DNA of 64,000 bases from Nonomuraea basaltis (lineage in GTDB: Bacteria; Actinomycetota; Actinomycetes; Streptosporangiales; Streptosporangiaceae). Both the position numbers and the translations under genes were made by a program. Position 1 is the first letter of the stretch; each line of letters opens with the position of its first letter. Where the stretch lies: contig NZ_VCJS01000005.1 in the NCBI RefSeq assembly GCF_005893125.1, forward strand, positions 86,415 through 150,414. The letters are read 5' to 3'. This document shows positions 31,554 to 39,017 of the stretch, in pieces. The notes beneath the pieces were generated by a model. It made no database searches and was not told the DNA's origin. It saw only the letters and a program-made list of their open reading frames with translations.

Positions 31554-32371
31554 CGTTGCATATCGCGTTCGAGACGGTCGCTGGTTCCCCTGATCGAGTC
31601 AACGAGGATTGGGCGGCGGCCAGCCCGAACGCCGTGATCGTCCTTGACGGAGTGACCGCGCCTCGCGTGGCAAGCCGGGGATGCCGCCACCCTGTTGCCT
31701 GGTTCACGCAGCAGCTCGGTGTGCGTCTGCTCATGCTGCTCGACGACGACCTGGACATGCCAGACGCACTCGCCAAAGCGATCGACCAGGTTGCCGAGCT
31801 ACACCGGAACTCCTGTGACCTGGAGAGTCCCGGTGTTCCGGCAGCGGCTGTTGCCATGATCCGCAAGCGCGGGGATGGCACGCTGGACTATCTCGTGCTG
31901 GCTGACACGGTGATCGTTTTGGACACCGACACGGAGATGCGAGTGGTGTCGGATTCGCGCGTGGAGCATGCCGCGCCAGAGGAGCTCGCCGCCACCAGAG
32001 AAGAAGCCATCGGCACGCCTGAGCATCAAGCAGCGGTAGCACGAATGTCGGTCGAGCAGTTGAAGAAGCGCAACGTGCCAGGTGGCTACTGGGTGGCAGC
32101 CGCAGAACGGGAAGCAGCGTTCAACGCCCTCGTCGGCCACGTGCCGGTAGAGCGGGTTCGGCGAGTGGCGATACTCACCGATGGAGCCAGCCGGGCGGTG
32201 GACACCTTCAACGAGATGGACTGGGCGGCCTGCCTCGACTACCTCCAGGAACACGGACCGCGAGGCCTCATTCAGCATGTTCGCCGCATCGAGCAGACTG
32301 ACCCCGCTGGCGCGAGATGGCCGCGGTTCAAGGTGTCAGACGACGCCACGGTGGCCATCGTGGAGATGTAA
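31550..32371 (+). CDS. PP2C-family protein phosphatase
   Basis: A 273-residue protein with the metal-dependent phosphatase pattern: RVNEDW (Asp20), VIVLDGV (Asp33-Gly34), a central LADTVIVLDTDTEMRV strand pair, VRRVAILTDGASRAVD, and a final SDDATVAIVEM with the Asp-Asp metal site (264-265). Length and motif order fit a minimal PP2C without extra domains. ATG 31550 overlaps the HTH-sensor stop, so both are made together. It could dephosphorylate the HTH partner or a host Ser/Thr kinase target. No kinase gene is visible in the element. Confidence 0.75.
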   Translation: MTLHIAFETVAGSPDRVNEDWAAASPNAVIVLDGVTAPRVASRGCRHPVAWFTQQLGVRLLMLLDDDLDMPDALAKAIDQVAELHRNSCDLESPGVPAAAVAMIRKRGDGTLDYLVLADTVIVLDTDTEMRVVSDSRVEHAAPEELAATREEAIGTPEHQAAVARMSVEQLKKRNVPGGYWVAAAEREAAFNALVGHVPVERVRRVAILTDGASRAVDTFNEMDWAACLDYLQEHGPRGLIQHVRRIEQTDPAGARWPRFKVSDDATVAIVEM

Positions 32372-32436
32372 CTGGTGGATGGAATGGGGGCATGAAACCC
32401 ATCGCCTGACCTTCTTTCACGCTCTACCTTTGGAGC

Positions 32437-32736
32437 ATGGACCCCACAGAGAGTGATCACTTCGCCACGATCACGACCCCCGCCGGAAGCGTCGTCCACT
32501 TCCCGTTCCTCACTGGACAGGAAGCGGGCCAGATCGCCCAGCAGTATGGCCCTCCAACCGAGCCGCTCCCGCCCCACATCGAAGCGGGCAAGGATAAGCA
32601 GCCCTGCGGGAAGTGCGGGGGCCAGGGACACTGGTACGAGACCGTGGAAGTCGAGAGCCCGTCCGGGAGCAAGGTCACCACGCAGAAGCGGGTCAACTGC
32701 CGGACCTGCGGCGGCACTGGAAGCATCCCCAAGTAG
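32437..32736 (+). CDS. Small zinc-finger protein (DnaJ-type repeats)
   Basis: A 99-residue protein starting at ATG 32437 with TTTGGAGC upstream. The first half is polar; the second has CGKCGGQGHWYETV and, 22 residues later, CRTCGGTGS, two Cys-x2-Cys-x-Gly-x-Gly units that would bind one zinc. It is the third such mini zinc protein in the element. It ends at a good terminator. Function unknown. Confidence 0.65.
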   Translation: MDPTESDHFATITTPAGSVVHFPFLTGQEAGQIAQQYGPPTEPLPPHIEAGKDKQPCGKCGGQGHWYETVEVESPSGSKVTTQKRVNCRTCGGTGSIPK

Positions 32737-32739
32737 ATC

Positions 32740-32767
32740 GGCCCCGTCTCCGAGAGGAGGCGGGGCC
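32740..32767 (+). terminator. Terminator, possibly bidirectional
   Basis: GGCCCCGTCTCC and GGAGGCGGGGCC form a 12-bp stem with one G-U pair and a GAGA loop. It lies between the rightward zinc-finger gene and the leftward nuclease gene, so it can serve both. Confidence 0.7.
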
Positions 32768-32785
32768 GCGGTCGCGTTGAGGCGT

Positions 32786-33478
32786 CTATCGTTCGCAGAC
32801 CACGCCGTCGCCGTCGCGGTCCTGGTACCAGGAGTACTCGGGGTCTACGCCCTTCCTGTACGGGCCGTAACCGTTGCGGTTGGCTTCGGCGCAGGTGCCG
32901 TAGCGCGGATCGTTCCCGGAGGGCGGGTCGCTCTCCGTCGGCGTCGGCTTTGGCGTCGGGGTGGGATTGCTGCCGCCTCCGTCGCACTTACCGGACCAGA
33001 TGCGCAGCCGCTCCTTCTTCGCCTTGGCCTGCTCGGCGAGCATGACCTTGATGTACTTGTCGTTAGGCTTGTACAGGGCAGCTTTGCCGTATCCGTATCT
33101 GATGAGGTTCCTGTTGACGTGCACGCCCTTGGCGTTGAACGCGTAGTACAGCCAGCGCCCGTACCTGTCCTTTGGCGCCTTGTCGGCGAGCGGGTAGACC
33201 GCCTTACCGACCGGGAGCAGAGCGGCGGTACGGGCGGTCGCGGTCTTGAACCAGCACTGGCCGCGCTCCGGGGTGTCCACCTCTAAGAGCCGGACCCGTA
33301 GTTTTTTGCCGCCGCGCATGACGTCGATCGTGTCGCCGTCCACGATTTTCACGACCTTGGCCGACACCGTGCCCTTCGGAAGGCCCGGGGGAGCGGCATA
33401 CGCCGGCGCCGCGATGGCAAGCGGGGCGAGGACGGCGGCGGCTGTGAGGGTGGTGGCCGTGCATGAGCGTACGCGCAT
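32786..33478 (-). CDS. Secreted thermonuclease-like protein with Excalibur domain
   Basis: A 230-residue protein with a signal peptide (basic MRVRS, hydrophobic to about residue 28, AYA cleavage site). Residues about 38-165 are a staphylococcal-nuclease fold: VVKIVDGDTIDV, RLLEVDTPERGQ and RYGYGKAALY. A Pro/Thr-rich linker follows, and the last 40 residues are an Excalibur calcium-binding domain (DRDGDGVVCER). It should degrade DNA or RNA outside the cell. Secreted SNase-Excalibur proteins are common in actinomycetes; here it is carried near the right edge of the element. Confidence 0.85.
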   Translation of the reverse strand: MRVRSCTATTLTAAAVLAPLAIAAPAYAAPPGLPKGTVSAKVVKIVDGDTIDVMRGGKKLRVRLLEVDTPERGQCWFKTATARTAALLPVGKAVYPLADKAPKDRYGRWLYYAFNAKGVHVNRNLIRYGYGKAALYKPNDKYIKVMLAEQAKAKKERLRIWSGKCDGGGSNPTPTPKPTPTESDPPSGNDPRYGTCAEANRNGYGPYRKGVDPEYSWYQDRDGDGVVCER

Positions 33479-33564
33479 GGCGTGACTCCAGAGACTGAAG
33501 ATGTGGACGGGGGTAGGACGCCCGAGAGGCTGGCGAGGTGTACAGCCGTGCGCCGCCGCTGTGC

Positions 33565-33762
33565 TCAGCTATCCGTTGGCTGCCGTTGGATGCCGAGTTG
33601 TTCCAGCGGTCCGAACTCTTTCTCGACCCAGCCGAGTCGGCCGCTGGCGGCGCCGTTCAGCAACTCGATCACTGGCTCGTTGGTTTTCGGGTCGGTGCGT
33701 CCGCTGTCCATCCACAAGCGGCCTTCGCGGTCCATCCATGCCCAGGCGACGTTGGAGCTCAT
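33565..33762 (-). CDS. Small hypothetical protein
   Basis: A 65-residue protein starting at ATG 33762 in an ATGA overlap with the stop of its neighbour. It is rich in Trp (VAWAWMDREGRLWMDSG) and then Asn/Gly, ending QLGIQRQPTDS. The coupling supports it as real. The 86 bases between it and the nuclease gene show no feature. Confidence 0.5.
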   Translation of the reverse strand: MSSNVAWAWMDREGRLWMDSGRTDPKTNEPVIELLNGAASGRLGWVEKEFGPLEQLGIQRQPTDS

Positions 33763-34037
33763 GGCGCGTCTCCGGTCCAGATGGACAGCCCGCGGTCCTC
33801 GTCGCTGCGGCCCTGGGATGCCTCCCACGCCCACACCTTGACCCGGTTGCGCGTGGCTTCCTGTGTCAGCTCGGTCTCGGTTGCGGCCCGGACCTCTTGC
33901 ACGCATCCGTAGTCGAGAGCGTTCTGGGGCAGCTTCTGAAAGAGACGGGCGTGGAAGCCGTCTCCGTCTGCCCACGTCTCGTACTGCAGCAGACCGCGGG
34001 GTTGGGAAGGCTGCCCATTGTCCGTAGGGTTGTCCAT
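33759..34037 (-). CDS. Small hypothetical protein
   Basis: A 92-residue protein; ATG 34037 is chosen for its GGTGGAGG ribosome site. It has a polar start (DNPTDNGQPSQPRGLLQ), a mixed centre (YETWADGDGFHARLFQKLP) and RVKVWAWEASQGRSDEDRGL near the end. No motif is recognised. It is divergent from the first GntR gene and coupled to the 65-residue gene. Confidence 0.5.
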   Translation of the reverse strand: MDNPTDNGQPSQPRGLLQYETWADGDGFHARLFQKLPQNALDYGCVQEVRAATETELTQEATRNRVKVWAWEASQGRSDEDRGLSIWTGDAP

Positions 34038-34146
34038 AGTCGGACCTCCACCCGTCCGATCAAGGCCCCTGCCAGGTGGTTGCACGCCTGGCGGGGGCCA
34101 TCTTTATGTGCGCATCAGTGTGGCACGTCAAGGTGTCTTAAACCAT

Positions 34147-34198
34147 CCCTACGTGCATTACAGAGCCCCTACGTGTACCTATGTTTGCCCTGGTACAC
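34147..34198. promoter_or_regulatory. Operator-like repeats before the first GntR gene
   Basis: CCCTACGTG occurs at 34147 and 34167, 20 bp apart. GTGTACC (34173-34179) and GGTACAC (34192-34198) form an inverted repeat with a 12-base spacer. CCCTAC also recurs three times in the control region near 22.9 kb. These sites lie just upstream of the GntR coding region. Confidence 0.6.
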
Positions 34199-34216
34199 CC
34201 AGCCATCGTTGATCGC

Positions 34217-34477
34217 ATGCATCCGAGTCGATCGAAGTGGCGGCAGGCATACGCGGCCATCTGCGACCGGATCCGCACCGGCGAGCTCGCCCCCGGCGAC
34301 AGGGTGCCGACCGTGCACGAGCTGATGACCGAGTGGGGCATGTCCAACACCGTCGCCCAGAAGGTGCATCGGGCCTTGCGCGAAGCGGGGCTAGTGGAGA
34401 CGGAGCCCGGTACGGGCAGCTACGTGCTTGAGGGCGCCGCGGAGAAACTTCAGGCGGCCGGCGAGGACGACGGCTGA
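34217..34477 (+). CDS. Single-domain GntR regulator
   Basis: An 86-residue protein that is essentially one GntR winged helix: YAAICDRIRTGELAPGDRVP, then LMTEWGMSNTVAQKVHRAL and a wing (ETEPGTGSYVLEG). There is no ligand-binding domain. ATG 34217 is chosen because it leaves the GTGTACC/GGTACAC repeat upstream; ATG 34181 would put that repeat in the coding region. No good ribosome site is seen for either. Short GntR proteins such as KorSA control AICE maintenance genes, which fits. Confidence 0.7.
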   Translation: MHPSRSKWRQAYAAICDRIRTGELAPGDRVPTVHELMTEWGMSNTVAQKVHRALREAGLVETEPGTGSYVLEGAAEKLQAAGEDDG

Positions 34478-34538
34478 GTCTGCGACCTTGCCATGTCCGG
34501 AACGCGATTACCTGACCAGGGCACGCTAGGTCATGACC

Positions 34539-34578
34539 GGGCATGCCCTGTCTCACCGGATCAGGCGCGGGCATGCCC
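34539..34578. promoter_or_regulatory. Two GGGCATGCCC palindromes
   Basis: The perfect palindrome GGGCATGCCC is present at 34539-34548 and 34569-34578, 30 bp apart (about three helical turns), with the second ending 16 bases before the ATG of the second GntR gene. They probably bind one of the GntR proteins. Confidence 0.65.
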
Positions 34579-34594
34579 TCTTACGGTCGGCTCC

Positions 34595-34831
34595 ATGATC
34601 GAGTGGGCGCCGGACGAGACAGTGTGGGAGCAGCTCTATACGATTCTGCGCGAACGCATCGAAACCGGTACTTATAAGCCACGGATGCCGCTGCCGTCGA
34701 TAACCCACCTAGAGCAGGAGTTTGGGGTGGCCAGAGGGACGGTCCGGAAGGTATTGGGCAAGTTGAAGGATGACGGCTACCTTCGGGCGATTCCAGGCAA
34801 GGGGACCTTTGTCGTGCCTCGAACGCAGTAA
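34595..34831 (+). CDS. Single-domain GntR regulator
   Basis: A 78-residue GntR winged helix: VWEQLYTILRERIETGTYKP, then LEQEFGVARGTVRKVLGKL and a wing GYLRAIPGKGTFVV. ATG 34595 is used because the two GGGCATGCCC palindromes lie just upstream and would otherwise be coding. With the previous gene it forms a GntR pair at the right edge of the element, and a strong terminator follows. It may repress the transfer functions, as KorSA/TraR-type proteins do. Confidence 0.75.
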   Translation: MIEWAPDETVWEQLYTILRERIETGTYKPRMPLPSITHLEQEFGVARGTVRKVLGKLKDDGYLRAIPGKGTFVVPRTQ

Positions 34832-34845
34832 CCGGACAGCGCTCA

Positions 34846-34874
34846 CGCCCCAGCCTCAACCGCTGGGGCGTTTT
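34846..34874 (+). terminator. Intrinsic terminator at the right edge of the element
   Basis: CGCCCCAGC and GCTGGGGCG pair over 9 bp around a 7-base loop and are followed by TTTT. It ends the GntR transcript and isolates the element from comEC. Confidence 0.8.
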
Positions 34875-35181
34875 GATGCCCGGCGTCCGTTGTCACCCTC
34901 CGTCTTTACGTAACCCATGACGTTTGGGCCCACGCAAGTTCGACGAAGTGAAGCCAAAGGTCCGCGTCTGACATGGCATACCGACGACCCGCACACACTC
35001 GCTCGACGCGCCCCGACGCGGCTTCCCGGCCGGCACGTGCCGAATCACGCACTCCGCCCGCGCATGCCGAGCGGAGGACGCGCTCAACTCATGTCGCCGT
35101 GGGCACGCGTCCGGCCGATGCCAGCCTGAACGGCGGGCTCGCACCGGCGGGTGGGGATGGCACGGACATTGTGGGCTTCCG
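34875..35181. other. Probable element-chromosome junction region
   Basis: About 300 bases without a convincing gene. A 70-codon frame (34973-35185) ends in an ATGA overlap with comEC, but its Arg/Pro/Ala composition and weaker GC at third positions argue against a real protein. No tRNA gene or att-like repeat could be found; the other att site would be outside the window. A comEA gene, often located before comEC, is not seen. Confidence 0.45.
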
Positions 35182-37767
35182 ATGACATACGCCGATACGG
35201 ACGGTGACGAGCGCAAGCACGCCTGGCCTCTTTCGCTCCCTGCCGTAGCAGCCTGGGCCAGTGCCCTGATCCTCCTCGGCTGCACCGCTTTCGCCGGCAT
35301 GATCGTGGCAATGTCCGCAGCCCTCGGCGCCTCCGCCGTAGCGTGGTGGACCCGCACACCCGCCAGGCCGACCACCCAGTGTGACACGCGCCTGCCATTC
35401 CGATGGAGTGCGTGGCGTTCGCGCTCGCCAGCCCCGGCAACAGCATGGCGCAACGCCACCATAGCCACACTGGTCTGCGCAGCGGCGACCTCGGCATCGG
35501 TCGCCTTCCGAGTCCAGGCCCTGACCACCGGACCGACGGCCGAACTGGCGGCAAGGGGCTCGTCCATCACCGCCCAGATCGCCCTGACCGACGATCCCAA
35601 ACGCCGGCCGCACCGAGGTGGGCACTTCAACCAGGAGAGCTACGTCATCCCGGCCACCCTGAAGGTCATTCGACTCGCCGGGAGCAGGCAAGCCGTCAAC
35701 GTCCCGATCACCGTCTTCGCCAGCGGACGCCACTGGAGTGCCTTGCTCCCCAGCCAGCACCTTGAAGTCACCGGCCGCCTGGCAGAACCGACCCCCGGCG
35801 ACCTGGTTGCAGCCATCCTCTTGGTCCGGGGCGCACCACGAGTCCTGACGCCACCGTCCCAACTCCAGACGGTCGCAGGCAGCCTGAGATCCGGCCTGCG
35901 AGCCGCTGCGGACACCCTTCCCCCGGACCAGCGCGGCCTCCTCCCGGGCCTGGTCGTCGGCGACGTCTCACGCATGGATCCCCAGGTGGCATCCGACCTC
36001 AGGGAATCCGGGATGAACCACTTGCACGCGGTGAGCGGGGCAAACCTGGCCATCGTCGCAGGCGCGGCCCTCGCGATCTCCCGCCTCGTCGGCCTCTCCC
36101 TGCCCATGAGAGCGGGCTTCGCCGCCCTCGCGATGCTCGCGTTCGCCGTGGTGGCCCGCCCCTCCCCGAGCGTTCTGCGAGCCCTCCTCATGGGCTTGGT
36201 GGCGGCCGTCGCCCTCGGTACAGGCCGCGCAAGGGACGGCCTGGCGGCTCTGTCGGCAACGGTCCTCCTGCTGATGCTGTTCGCGCCCGAGCTGGCTCGC
36301 TCGTACGGCTTCGCCCTCTCGGTCGCGGCCACCGCAGGCATCCTCATCCTCGCCCCACGCTGGCGCGACCACCTCTCACCCACAGAGAACGAGGGCGACG
36401 AGTCCGAGCATGAACGGGAGACGAAGGGCGAGGACCGCAACCAGCGCCAGGTACACCAGCGGCACCAGAGCCCAGGCCACCGCCAGAACCCAGCTCAGAG
36501 CCGTGATGGGGCACCGCAGGGCGGTTCCGGGCGGCCGTACCGGCTCCCGCGATGGATGGCCGAGGCGGTGGCGGTGCCGGCGGCGGCCCAGGTGGCGGTG
36601 ACTCCCGTGCTGGTGCTGATGTCGGGACAGTTGACGCCCGTGGCGGTGCTCGCCAACCTGCTCGTGGCACCGGCGGTGGCCCCCGCGACCCTGCTCGGGT
36701 TCGGCGCCGCACTCATCGCACCCCTATGGCCCGATGCCGCGAGCCTCCTGGTCATCCCGGCCGGTTACGCCGTCGGCTGGATCATCGCGGTCGCCCGCTG
36801 GGCGGTGAACCTCCCCTTCGCCACCGTGCCGTGGCCCAGCGGCCTCCTGGGGCTCGGCCTGCTCGGGCTCACGGTGGCGATCGCGATCCCCATCCTGCGC
36901 CGCCGGGCCTGGCGAGTGCTCGCGTTGACGGCTGCCGGCGCCGCGCTGGTGGCGGTGTTGGTGGTCCGCCCCATCACCGGGCCCTGGCCGCCCAAGGGAT
37001 GGCTGATGGTGATGTGCGACGTCGGGCAGGGCGACGGGCTGGTCGTCGCGGCCGGACCAGGGCGGGGCGTCGTCGTGGACACCGGACCCGATCCGATCGC
37101 CATGGACCGGTGTCTGCGCAGCCTCGGCGTAGATGACGTACCGCTGCTCGTCCTCACGCACCCGCATGCCGATCACGTGGACGGCCTCCCCGGCGTCCTC
37201 AGGAACCGGCGCGTCGGCGCCGTGGTCGTCAGCCCGCACCAGACCGGCGCCGGAGCCGCCGACCGGATCTCGGCCACGTTGGCGCAGCGCCGGATACCCG
37301 AATGGGTGGCCGGACCGGGCAGCCGCTGGCGGTTCGGCCCATCGGAGCTGACCGTGCTCGCCCCCGATCCCGCCATGAGCGAGATGCACGGGCATGGGGA
37401 GGGCAGCGAGATCAACAACTCCAGCGTGGTCCTCCACGTACGCTGGCGTCCCGGCTCGATCCTGCTCAGCGGTGACCTGGAGACGGAAGCCCAGGACGAT
37501 CTGCTGCACCGGGCCGGCATACGAGCGGACATCCTCAAAACCCCGCACCACGGATCGAACAGGCAGTCACCCGCCTTCCTGTCGTCCGTCGGGGCGCGAG
37601 CGGCGTTGATCAGTGTGGGCGCCGACAACGACTACGGTCATCCGGCCCCGTCCACGCTCGCCCTCCTGCGGCGGCTCGGCGCGGCCACCTACCGCACCGA
37701 CCAGTCAGGAGATCTTGCTGTGGTGGAGCGGGATGGGGGATTGGCGGTGGTTCCGCGCGGGCCGTAG
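35182..37767 (+). CDS. comEC: ComEC/Rec2 family DNA-uptake channel protein
   Basis: An 861-residue membrane protein. N-terminal helices (about 17-60) and a soluble DUF4131-like region come first. The competence helices run from about 260 to 590 (MNHLHAVSGANLAIVAGAAL is the signature). A C-terminal metallo-beta-lactamase domain from about 610 has THPHADHVDG and LKTPHHGSN metal motifs. ComEC forms the inner-membrane channel for single-stranded DNA in competent bacteria; in actinomycetes its use is unclear. An unusual Gln/His/Arg-rich stretch of about 50 residues (around 397-450) is inserted between two competence helices. ATG 35182 leaves a complete N-terminus. The mobile element ends just upstream. 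Confidence 0.88.
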   Translation: MTYADTDGDERKHAWPLSLPAVAAWASALILLGCTAFAGMIVAMSAALGASAVAWWTRTPARPTTQCDTRLPFRWSAWRSRSPAPATAWRNATIATLVCAAATSASVAFRVQALTTGPTAELAARGSSITAQIALTDDPKRRPHRGGHFNQESYVIPATLKVIRLAGSRQAVNVPITVFASGRHWSALLPSQHLEVTGRLAEPTPGDLVAAILLVRGAPRVLTPPSQLQTVAGSLRSGLRAAADTLPPDQRGLLPGLVVGDVSRMDPQVASDLRESGMNHLHAVSGANLAIVAGAALAISRLVGLSLPMRAGFAALAMLAFAVVARPSPSVLRALLMGLVAAVALGTGRARDGLAALSATVLLLMLFAPELARSYGFALSVAATAGILILAPRWRDHLSPTENEGDESEHERETKGEDRNQRQVHQRHQSPGHRQNPAQSRDGAPQGGSGRPYRLPRWMAEAVAVPAAAQVAVTPVLVLMSGQLTPVAVLANLLVAPAVAPATLLGFGAALIAPLWPDAASLLVIPAGYAVGWIIAVARWAVNLPFATVPWPSGLLGLGLLGLTVAIAIPILRRRAWRVLALTAAGAALVAVLVVRPITGPWPPKGWLMVMCDVGQGDGLVVAAGPGRGVVVDTGPDPIAMDRCLRSLGVDDVPLLVLTHPHADHVDGLPGVLRNRRVGAVVVSPHQTGAGAADRISATLAQRRIPEWVAGPGSRWRFGPSELTVLAPDPAMSEMHGHGEGSEINNSSVVLHVRWRPGSILLSGDLETEAQDDLLHRAGIRADILKTPHHGSNRQSPAFLSSVGARAALISVGADNDYGHPAPSTLALLRRLGAATYRTDQSGDLAVVERDGGLAVVPRGP

Positions 37768-37880
37768 CCACCGGCTCTGGTGTCTCGGACAAATAAGAGG
37801 TACGCCAAACCCGTACTGAGGGTGGGCGGGTCATTCTCTTGAATACCAGGTTGTCGGCGGCGCATGGCATGCTGCCAGGC

Positions 37881-38852
37881 ATGGCGGGAACCGATCCAGC
37901 ACCTGTGACCTTGGTGCTCGGCGATGAGGAATTGCTGGCCGAGCGGGCGGCGAGTGGCATCGTCGCGGCGGCGCGGGCCGCTGATCCGAGTGTCGAGACG
38001 CACGACCTCGTGGGGAGCAAGGTGACGACCGGTGAGCTGACGCAGCTGACCTCCCCCTCGCTCTTCGGCGATCGGTCCGTGGTGGTGATCCGCTCGGCGC
38101 AGGATCTGGCGAAGGACGTGATCAACGAGATCGTGGCCTACGCCAAGCAGCCGTCCGACGACACCGCGCTCGTGCTGATGCACCCGGGTGGGGTGAAGGG
38201 GAAGGCACTGGTCGATGGGGTGAAGAAGGCCAGGGCCGCGATGATCACGATCAACAAGGTCACCAAGGCGGGGGAGCGGCTGGAGTTCGTCAAGGGGGAG
38301 ATCAAGCGGGCCGGTCGTGGCATCTCCGGGGACGCCGCGCAGGCGTTGCTCGATGCCGTCGGCAACGATCTGCGGGAGCTGGCGGCGGCGTGCAGCCAGC
38401 TGGTGTTCGACACCGAGGACAAGACGATCGGCGCGGCGGCCGTGGCGCGCTATCACAAGGGGCGGGCCGAGGTCACCGGGTTCAACGTGGCCGACTCGGC
38501 GATCGAGGGGCGGCTGGCCGACGCTCTGGAGCAGTTGCGGTGGGCGCTCGGCACCGGAGTCGCTCCGGTGCTGCTGGTGAGCGCGCTGGCCGGTGGGCTG
38601 CGGTCGCTGGCCAAGGTCGGCAGCGCGCCGCGCAACCTTCGGGGCGGGCAGTTGGCGAGCCATGTGGGCATGCCGCCGTGGAAGGTCGATCGGGTGAAGC
38701 GGCAGCTGAACGGGTGGGGGCCGGAGGGGTTGTCGAGGGCGATCCAGGCCGTGGCCGACGCGGACGAGCAGGTCAAGGGCGGGGGAGCCGATCCGGCGTA
38801 TGCGTTGGAGCATACGGTGCAGGTCATCGTGGCCAGCCGGACAGGGCGGTAG
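37881..38852 (+). CDS. holA: DNA polymerase III delta subunit
   Basis: A 323-residue clamp-loader subunit that opens the beta clamp. It has the family opening PAPVTLVLGDEELLAERA, a central segment with SLFGDRSVVVIRSAQDL, and a C-terminal collar domain with LRSLAKVGSAPRNLRGGQLA and PPWKVDRVKRQLNGWG. As in other delta subunits, no functional Walker A is present. ATG 37881 gives the usual actinobacterial N-terminus; upstream in-frame codons at 37839 and 37869 are possible. comEC-holA-rpsT is a conserved order. Confidence 0.88.
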   Translation: MAGTDPAPVTLVLGDEELLAERAASGIVAAARAADPSVETHDLVGSKVTTGELTQLTSPSLFGDRSVVVIRSAQDLAKDVINEIVAYAKQPSDDTALVLMHPGGVKGKALVDGVKKARAAMITINKVTKAGERLEFVKGEIKRAGRGISGDAAQALLDAVGNDLRELAAACSQLVFDTEDKTIGAAAVARYHKGRAEVTGFNVADSAIEGRLADALEQLRWALGTGVAPVLLVSALAGGLRSLAKVGSAPRNLRGGQLASHVGMPPWKVDRVKRQLNGWGPEGLSRAIQAVADADEQVKGGGADPAYALEHTVQVIVASRTGR

Positions 38853-38961
38853 CACGGCGGCCGTGGCGGCGGCCAGCTGTACGGGGCGGTAGCCGGGTGC
38901 CTCCAGATTCGGCGGCTGCGTGGTGGTGGCCGATCGGACGGGGCGGTGGTCGGGCGGAGCG

Positions 38962-38988
38962 TCCTCCCAGGGGATTCTGGTGGGAGGA
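38962..38988. terminator. Hairpin between convergent genes
   Basis: TCCTCCCA and TGGGAGGA form an 8-bp stem with an 11-base loop in the gap between holA and the leftward ABC operon. It could serve both directions. The rest of 38853-39017 holds GC-rich imperfect repeats only. Confidence 0.5.
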
Positions 38989-39017
38989 TCACGAGAGGCG
39001 GCGTCCCTCCTGCGCGG

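Noticed and set aside
34973..35185. A 70-codon gene coupled to comEC by ATGA
   Set aside because: The composition is Arg/Pro/Ala low complexity, with no ribosome site and weaker third-position GC; probably a chance frame at the junction.
36344..36712. Hydrophobic antisense translation of the ComEC insert as sign of an inverted segment
   Set aside because: Hydrophilic codons generally read as hydrophobic on the complement, so this alone does not show an inversion. Kept only as a check in the insert finding.
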